Part shown: positions 34,134 through 37,610 of the stretch, piece by piece
How positions within the stretch are numbered: the stretch's first letter is position 1
Layout: each line of letters begins with the position of its first letter
From: an uncultured Oscillospiraceae bacterium
Lineage (GTDB): Bacteria > Bacillota > Clostridia > Oscillospirales > Ruminococcaceae
NCBI GenBank assembly: GCA_934463345.1
Contig: CAKSJL010000012.1
Location: 1 to 37,610, forward strand
DNA: 37,610 nt
Direction: 5' to 3'
Notes under the pieces: generated by a model
What the model was told of the DNA's origin: nothing
Seen by the model: the letters and a program-made list of their open reading frames with translations, nothing else
Database searches by the model: none
Position numbers and translations under genes: made by a program

Positions 34134-34772
34134 ATGTCTGAGAAGAAAAAGCCGGGAAAGCTTGTTTTGTTTGTAACGCCTCTGACAGTTCTGGCTGTAT
34201 GTGCAGCTATAATAACAGCAGTTGGATACAAACCGTTCAGCAAGGCAATGGACGTAACTAATGTTATCTTTTCCGCAGATGTTCCGCATGAGGAAATAGG
34301 GGAAATAAAGTATGATACCAAAGAGGTGGAGGACGAGCTTGACGATGGAAGCAAGATCGTATATCCGTCGTTCGGCGCTGAGTATGCCACTCTGAAAATA
34401 GATTCAATAGATCTTGAAGCGCCGGTTATATGGGGCGATACAAGCGATCTCCTCCAGAACGGAGTGTGTCAGTATACCGGTTCAGTCTATATAGGCATTC
34501 AGGGAAACGTTGTTCTTGCAGCGCACTGTAATACTTTTTTCTATCACCTTGGTGAAATGAAGCCGGGGGATACAGCTGTCCTTACAACTTCGTACGGCGA
34601 ATTTACCTACCGCATGACCGAGCAGATATTTTTTAAGGATACAAATAATGAGTATCTCTATCCGACAACTGATGACCGCCTGACAATGTATACCTGTTAC
34701 GGTAATCTTTTAGGTCCTACCGAGGACAGACTTGCTGTTATATGCGAGCTTGTTGACAAGAAATTTTATTGA
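34134..34772 (+). CDS. Class D-like sortase
   Basis: A 212-residue membrane-bound transpeptidase. A single N-terminal anchor is at about 11-30 and the sortase beta-barrel at about 80-210. The catalytic residues are His131 (LAAHCNTFFYHLGEMKPGD), Cys188 (TMYTCYGN, matching the TLxTC motif) and Arg199 (PTEDRLAVICEL). The GEMKPGD after the His is typical for the class D/E group, so the assignment is to that group rather than to housekeeping class A. It sits between a surface protein with an anchor-like tail and a membrane protein, 6 bases after the first and overlapping the leader of the second, which suggests a dedicated sortase. Substrate motif preference is unknown. Confidence 0.88.
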   Translation: MSEKKKPGKLVLFVTPLTVLAVCAAIITAVGYKPFSKAMDVTNVIFSADVPHEEIGEIKYDTKEVEDELDDGSKIVYPSFGAEYATLKIDSIDLEAPVIWGDTSDLLQNGVCQYTGSVYIGIQGNVVLAAHCNTFFYHLGEMKPGDTAVLTTSYGEFTYRMTEQIFFKDTNNEYLYPTTDDRLTMYTCYGNLLGPTEDRLAVICELVDKKFY

Positions 34773-34792
34773 CGGAAAGGACTTTTAAGCTA

Positions 34793-35683
34793 ATGAAAAG
34801 ACTAAAGCATTATCTGCCTAACTATCTGCTGACAGTTATACTTGTTTTTGTAATAGCAGGCGGTTCAGCGCTGACTGTTACATCAAAAAGCATTTTGTCA
34901 CCGTCATTCTACATTTCATCAGCTCAGAAGCATGATATTTATCAGAAGGTTTCTGATTACATGGAGGATTACTTTGACAAAAGCTATGCTGTTTCAAGTA
35001 TTCCGGCAGAAATATACATGGATGGACTTGAGGAAGAAACAATAAAAAAAGCAGTTGACGGAAAAATAAATGCGTTTTTTGATTATGTCAGCGGAAAAAC
35101 GGACAGCATTGAGAAAACTGAAATAGATTTTACTGAACTGGAAAAGAACTTCAGTGATTTCTTTGATAAGTTTGCAGAAGAAAATAATGTTAATGTGGAT
35201 GACAGCTTTAAGAAGCAGCTTGACAATACCATCAAGGCTGCCGAAAAAGATGTGAATTCATTTACTAATATCTATATGCTTGACTATATGGAAAAGTCAA
35301 ACATTCTTAATAAGCTGCACAAGGTTTACCCATGGGTTTCATACGGCATCATTGCTGCGGCAGCTGTCGGAGTTATATGCATTCTGGCAATGATTTTTAT
35401 TAACAGAAAGGAACTGAAATCTGTTCTTTACTGGCTTTCCGTTTCCGGAATCTGTGCTTCACTTATTATGCTTGTGCCGTTTGCTGCTGTAAAGTATACT
35501 GATTATTTCAGCAGGCTTATAATGAGAACAGACTATATTTATTATGCTGTCACAGGCATGCTGAATGATTCTGTCAATATGCTTACCATAGCTGAACTGG
35601 GAATACTGGGAGCATCAGTGCTGCTGATGATAATTTACGCCATTGCATCCGCAGTTTCCGGCTTGGGCGAAAAAACAGAATAA
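34793..35683 (+). CDS. Membrane protein of the sortase locus, unknown function
   Basis: A 296-residue protein not recognised by family. The first membrane segment is at about 11-31. A large, mainly helical outer region of about 150 residues (32-180) follows, rich in Asp, Glu and Lys (FTELEKNFSDFFDKFAEEN). Three further segments are at about 181-205, 213-232 and 268-290. With the N-terminus inside, the large region lies outside the membrane, next to where the sortase works. The start at 34793 is chosen because GGAAAGGA lies 11 bases before; an in-frame TTG at 34769 inside the sortase end is less likely. The operon position suggests it helps anchor or assemble the surface protein, but this is an inference. 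Confidence 0.75.
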   Translation: MKRLKHYLPNYLLTVILVFVIAGGSALTVTSKSILSPSFYISSAQKHDIYQKVSDYMEDYFDKSYAVSSIPAEIYMDGLEEETIKKAVDGKINAFFDYVSGKTDSIEKTEIDFTELEKNFSDFFDKFAEENNVNVDDSFKKQLDNTIKAAEKDVNSFTNIYMLDYMEKSNILNKLHKVYPWVSYGIIAAAAVGVICILAMIFINRKELKSVLYWLSVSGICASLIMLVPFAAVKYTDYFSRLIMRTDYIYYAVTGMLNDSVNMLTIAELGILGASVLLMIIYAIASAVSGLGEKTE

Positions 35684-35696
35684 AACAGTAATTTAC

Positions 35697-35723
35697 GGGG
35701 ATGTCTTTTTTCAGGGCATCCTC
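35697..35723 (+). terminator. Weak hairpin after the sortase operon
   Basis: GGGGATG (35697-35703) pairs with CATCCTC (35717-35723) including one G-T pair around a T-rich loop. The sequence after it is only moderately T-rich. It lies 13 bases after the last stop and precedes the stronger family B hairpin at 35753, which could act as the main terminator. Confidence 0.45.
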
Positions 35724-35752
35724 TTAGTTATATGAATTTTTGCGTAAACGAA

Positions 35753-35792
35753 AACACCGCACAAAGCTGTAAATTAAGCCTTGTGCGGTGTT
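35753..35792. repeat. Family B hairpin acting as a likely two-way terminator
   Basis: AACACCGCACAAAGC (35753-35767) pairs with GCCTTGTGCGGTGTT (35778-35792), one mismatch in 15, loop of 10. It lies between two convergent units, 3 bases from the minus-strand stop at 35796. On the plus strand ATTTTAAGG follows, and on the minus strand TTTTCGTTT follows. The arms carry the family B consensus CACCGCACAAAG. This copy is a bare hairpin without an interior. Confidence 0.75.
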
Positions 35793-35795
35793 ATT

Positions 35796-36869
35796 TTAAG
35801 GAACAGCGTAAAGATTTGTTTCCCATGCCGGAATATAAAGCTGATGCCTTATATATAGTTTATATCTTGGATTAAGCTTATGAACCAGCAAAGGGAGTTC
35901 AAAAAGATCCTCATTGCGGTGGTAAAGCGCAACCATAAGTCTTGGACTATACCTTGCAATTGTCTGGCATGAACCCCAGAGCGCTTCTCGTTCAGCTCCC
36001 TCAACGTCCATTTTTATGAGCGTTGCTTCTTTTCCTGCCAGTATACTGTCAACAGATCTGCTCTCAATGTACTTAACAGTTCCATTTGCTGCTGCGGCAA
36101 TTGATGACTGACGTCCTGATCTTGCCGAAAACGGAAGCTCAGTATCAGTGCACCATGCAGCGTTGTTATATGCATATATGTGATTTTTGCCTTCAATATA
36201 TTTGCAAAGCTTCTTAAAATTCTTTCTGTCCGGTTCAAGAGCATATATGCGAACATATTTGTTTCTGGTTATTTCAAGAAGCTCCTTTATCGTATCACCG
36301 TTATATGCTCCCAGGTCAACATAATGCTCATTCAGATTAGGCTTTATGATACTTCTGTATATTTCTGTTTTTGTTGATGTGATATCCTCAAGGTATTTTA
36401 TGTTGCCGCTTATTTTAAAGTTGATTACCGAAGCGAAAACCTTTTTTGAATGGCTGTCTGCCAGAAGCTCATATACCTCCTGAAGCTGCTGTGCATGTTC
36501 TTTACAGTAATCGTATGTAAACAGCCCTCCGCCTATTACAGGAACGTCGGGAACGTAAAGCGTGTGCTTTTGAGCGATTGCCTTTATCCTGTCAACAAGC
36601 TCTTCATATCCTGCGGCGAATGCTAAAACAACTGCAAAATCCTCCTCAAGCTCTTCGACCTCTGAAAGCCGCAGTACCTTGAAGCCCTCAAAATAATGAC
36701 CTCTGACAAAGTCATCGCTTGCAAACACTCCGGAGGTTTTTATTCCGTATTCCTTAAATACGGACATTATTTTTATAGCGCCGTCACCCATACCGTAGAT
36801 ATATATAGGCCGTTTTTCCCTTTGAAGCTTTTCCCAGCAGGTTTCCTTTTCTGTTATAAATTCAAGCAT
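35796..36869 (-). CDS. FkbM-family methyltransferase with N-terminal Rossmann-like domain
   Basis: A 357-residue soluble protein. Residues 20-110 look like a small nucleotide-binding or sugar-binding Rossmann fold (IYIYGMGDGAIKIMSVFKEYG, then VLAFAAGYEEL). From about 180 comes an SAM-dependent methyltransferase of FkbM type. Motif I is HYVDLGAYNGDTIKE (182-195), the acidic second motif YALEPDRKNFKKL (209-221), and IKMDVEGAERE (285-295) is the FkbM signature. The C-terminal HRNEDLFELPLLVHKLNPRYKLYIRH is also typical. Such proteins usually O-methylate sugars or other polymer parts. The acceptor is unknown here, and no glycosyltransferase is nearby. It is read from the minus strand after the PH-domain gene and closed by the family B hairpin. 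Confidence 0.88.
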   Translation of the reverse strand: MLEFITEKETCWEKLQREKRPIYIYGMGDGAIKIMSVFKEYGIKTSGVFASDDFVRGHYFEGFKVLRLSEVEELEEDFAVVLAFAAGYEELVDRIKAIAQKHTLYVPDVPVIGGGLFTYDYCKEHAQQLQEVYELLADSHSKKVFASVINFKISGNIKYLEDITSTKTEIYRSIIKPNLNEHYVDLGAYNGDTIKELLEITRNKYVRIYALEPDRKNFKKLCKYIEGKNHIYAYNNAAWCTDTELPFSARSGRQSSIAAAANGTVKYIESRSVDSILAGKEATLIKMDVEGAEREALWGSCQTIARYSPRLMVALYHRNEDLFELPLLVHKLNPRYKLYIRHQLYIPAWETNLYAVP

Positions 36870-36903
36870 AGTTTCACATCTCTTTTTGTATTATTTTACC
36901 GCA

Positions 36904-37317
36904 TTAATTATCATCGTGATCGCAGTCATCACAGTCGCAGTCATGGTCGTGGACATCATAGCCTATCATGTCACGTCCCCTTGTTCTGTAGCGGTCACGC
37001 TGAATATTTACGTACTTGTCAAGCTCAGCTAAAACCTTTCTAGGCACTTTTATGGATTTGACTTCCTTGATAGGCGTATCAGTGTCCCTCACATAGAGAA
37101 TAATTGTTCCACAGCCGAAAAGGCGCTGTTTGAAAGGTAAAACAAGCTTTTTGTCAGTGACAGTGTAAAGGTCAAGCTCGTCCTCAGTAAGACTTAAAAG
37201 TCCGACTCTTGTAATAAATTTTGTTTCTGTTAAAAAATATCTTGTAAATGAAAGCGGAAGTCCGAAGAGAGTACGCTTTTTGTCTGTCCAGATATAATCG
37301 AAATCTTTTTTTCCCAT
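36904..37317 (-). CDS. Bacterial PH-domain protein with Asp/His/Cys tail
   Basis: A 137-residue soluble protein. Residues 8-105 match the short bacterial PH (bPH_2, DUF304-like) fold: WTDKKRTLFGLPLSFTRYFLT at 10-30, the DELDLYTVTDK strands, RLFGCGTIILY and the closing helix. Similar short proteins occur in Clostridia, where their role is not settled. The tail 121-137 is remarkable: HDHDCDCDDCDHDDN and its flank hold four His/Cys pairs of possible soft-metal ligands within a run of Asp. GGAGAT precedes the start, and a strong minus-strand promoter lies about 70-95 bases upstream. 34 bases separate it from the FkbM gene, so the two are likely one unit. Function not assigned. Confidence 0.8.
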   Translation of the reverse strand: MGKKDFDYIWTDKKRTLFGLPLSFTRYFLTETKFITRVGLLSLTEDELDLYTVTDKKLVLPFKQRLFGCGTIILYVRDTDTPIKEVKSIKVPRKVLAELDKYVNIQRDRYRTRGRDMIGYDVHDHDCDCDDCDHDDN

Positions 37318-37383
37318 TTTAAAGTATCTCCGTTTTTTAATTATACGGCGATACTATAATTATGCGGTACCGCCTTAAAATTA

Positions 37384-37412
37384 ATTTTAACATAATAAGA
37401 AAGGGTTGTCAA
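37384..37412 (-). promoter_or_regulatory. Promoter of the PH-domain/FkbM unit
   Basis: On the minus strand TTGACA (37412 to 37407), 17-base spacer, TAAAAT (37389 to 37384). Near-consensus. Transcription would start near 37377, about 60 bases before the start codon. The -35 lies 7 bases from the family B hairpin at 37419. The leader contains GCGGTACCGC (37364-37373), an exact palindrome. Confidence 0.8.
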
Positions 37413-37418
37413 TCAATT

Positions 37419-37458
37419 TTAAGGCAATACCGCACAAAGATTATGCGATATTGCCTTA
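37419..37458 (+). repeat. Family B repeat, minimal copy
   Basis: TAAGGCAATACCGCA (37420-37434) pairs with TGCGATATTGCCTTA (37444-37458), one mismatch, around a 9-base loop. This is the smallest family B form and holds little more than the two arms. The final TTA is shared with the start of the family A element that follows, the mirror image of the junction at 100-107. Confidence 0.75.
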
Positions 37459-37610
37459 GAACCTGTCTTCACAAGCGTATGCGCACGTCTTTCCAGCAAA
37501 TTTTTTCGCATACTGCGTTAAAAAAGCTTGCCATACACAAGTATGCCTGCGCATTTTCACCTTGTCTGCGTAAAAATTGTGCTTGGAAATCCGCACACAT
37601 ATCTTGTGAA
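37458..37610 (+). repeat. Family A repeat, left part (right end outside window)
   Basis: Starts with AGAACCTGTCTTCACAAG and runs to the window end, including the central dyad CCATAC-acaa-GTATGC. By comparison with the copy at 1-104, only about the last 12 bases (GACGGGTTCTTA-like) are missing, which gives a full length of about 165 bp, the same as the intact copy at 3165-3330. Confidence 0.8.

Noticed and set aside
1..37610. tRNA or rRNA genes
   Set aside because: No cloverleaf with GGTTCGA-type arm and CCA-end, nor rRNA-like sequence, was noticed in the intergenic gaps. GGTTCTTA near the A ends is part of the repeat and not a T-arm.
1..37610. Insertion sequence or prophage
   Set aside because: No transposase, integrase or phage structural gene could be read in any frame; A and B elements have no coding capacity.

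Overview
The window looks like a chromosomal segment of a Ruminococcus-like anaerobic Firmicute (Clostridia, Oscillospiraceae). The supporting signs are a PolC-type replicase, a short HisG with a HisZ partner, purine-rich Shine-Dalgarno sites, a sortase, and a secreted protease ending in a cellulosome-type dockerin. The genus is an inference from gene content. No rRNA, tRNA, CRISPR array, prophage or transposase gene was seen.

Layout. 1-310: repeat elements. 311-2676: a two-gene unit with a small helical protein and a P1B-like metal ATPase, closed by a strong terminator. 2901-3161: a one-gene unit for a CxxC heavy-metal-associated domain protein, with its own promoter. 3165-3515: a dense patch of repeats. 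3725-14354: the Firmicute housekeeping cluster pyrH-frr-uppS-cdsA-dxr-rseP-ispG-polC (UMP kinase, ribosome recycling, undecaprenyl and CDP-diacylglycerol lipid precursors, MEP isoprenoid steps, site-2 protease, replicative polymerase). 14418-22074: a ten-gene histidine operon, hisZGDCBHAFIE, with a clear promoter and a candidate operator. It lacks only histidinol-phosphatase. 22098-25670: a dockerin-bearing subtilase directly behind hisE. 25759-26295: a nitroreductase. 26570-32971: an operon with a heterodimeric ABC exporter, TmcAL, a HAD hydrolase and MnmA. 33373-35683: a surface protein, a sortase and a four-helix membrane protein. 35796-37317 (minus strand): a bacterial PH-domain protein with an Asp/His/Cys tail and an FkbM-type methyltransferase.

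The part least explained by standard annotation is a set of intergenic elements in two families. Family A (about 165 bp, or 95 bp when shortened) has ends related to AGAACCTGTC / GACAGGTTCT. Family B (about 40-180 bp) has ends related to TTAAGGCAAyACCGCACAAAG and its complement. Copies of A and B abut one another three times through a shared TTA. Their paired arms have diverged together so that the inverted repeat is kept. Long forms of both share a small central dyad (ATAC-n-GTAT). The window begins and ends inside family A copies in the same orientation. Some B copies sit where terminators are expected, and two promoters start within a few bases of an element.

Other points of interest are a non-CPx metal-transport motif in the ATPase, a long hairpin with a T tract between cdsA and dxr, a palindrome over the his promoter, the sortase locus with a non-LPxTG substrate, and the metal-binding-like tail on the PH-domain protein. 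All functional statements come from reading motifs; no database search was run.
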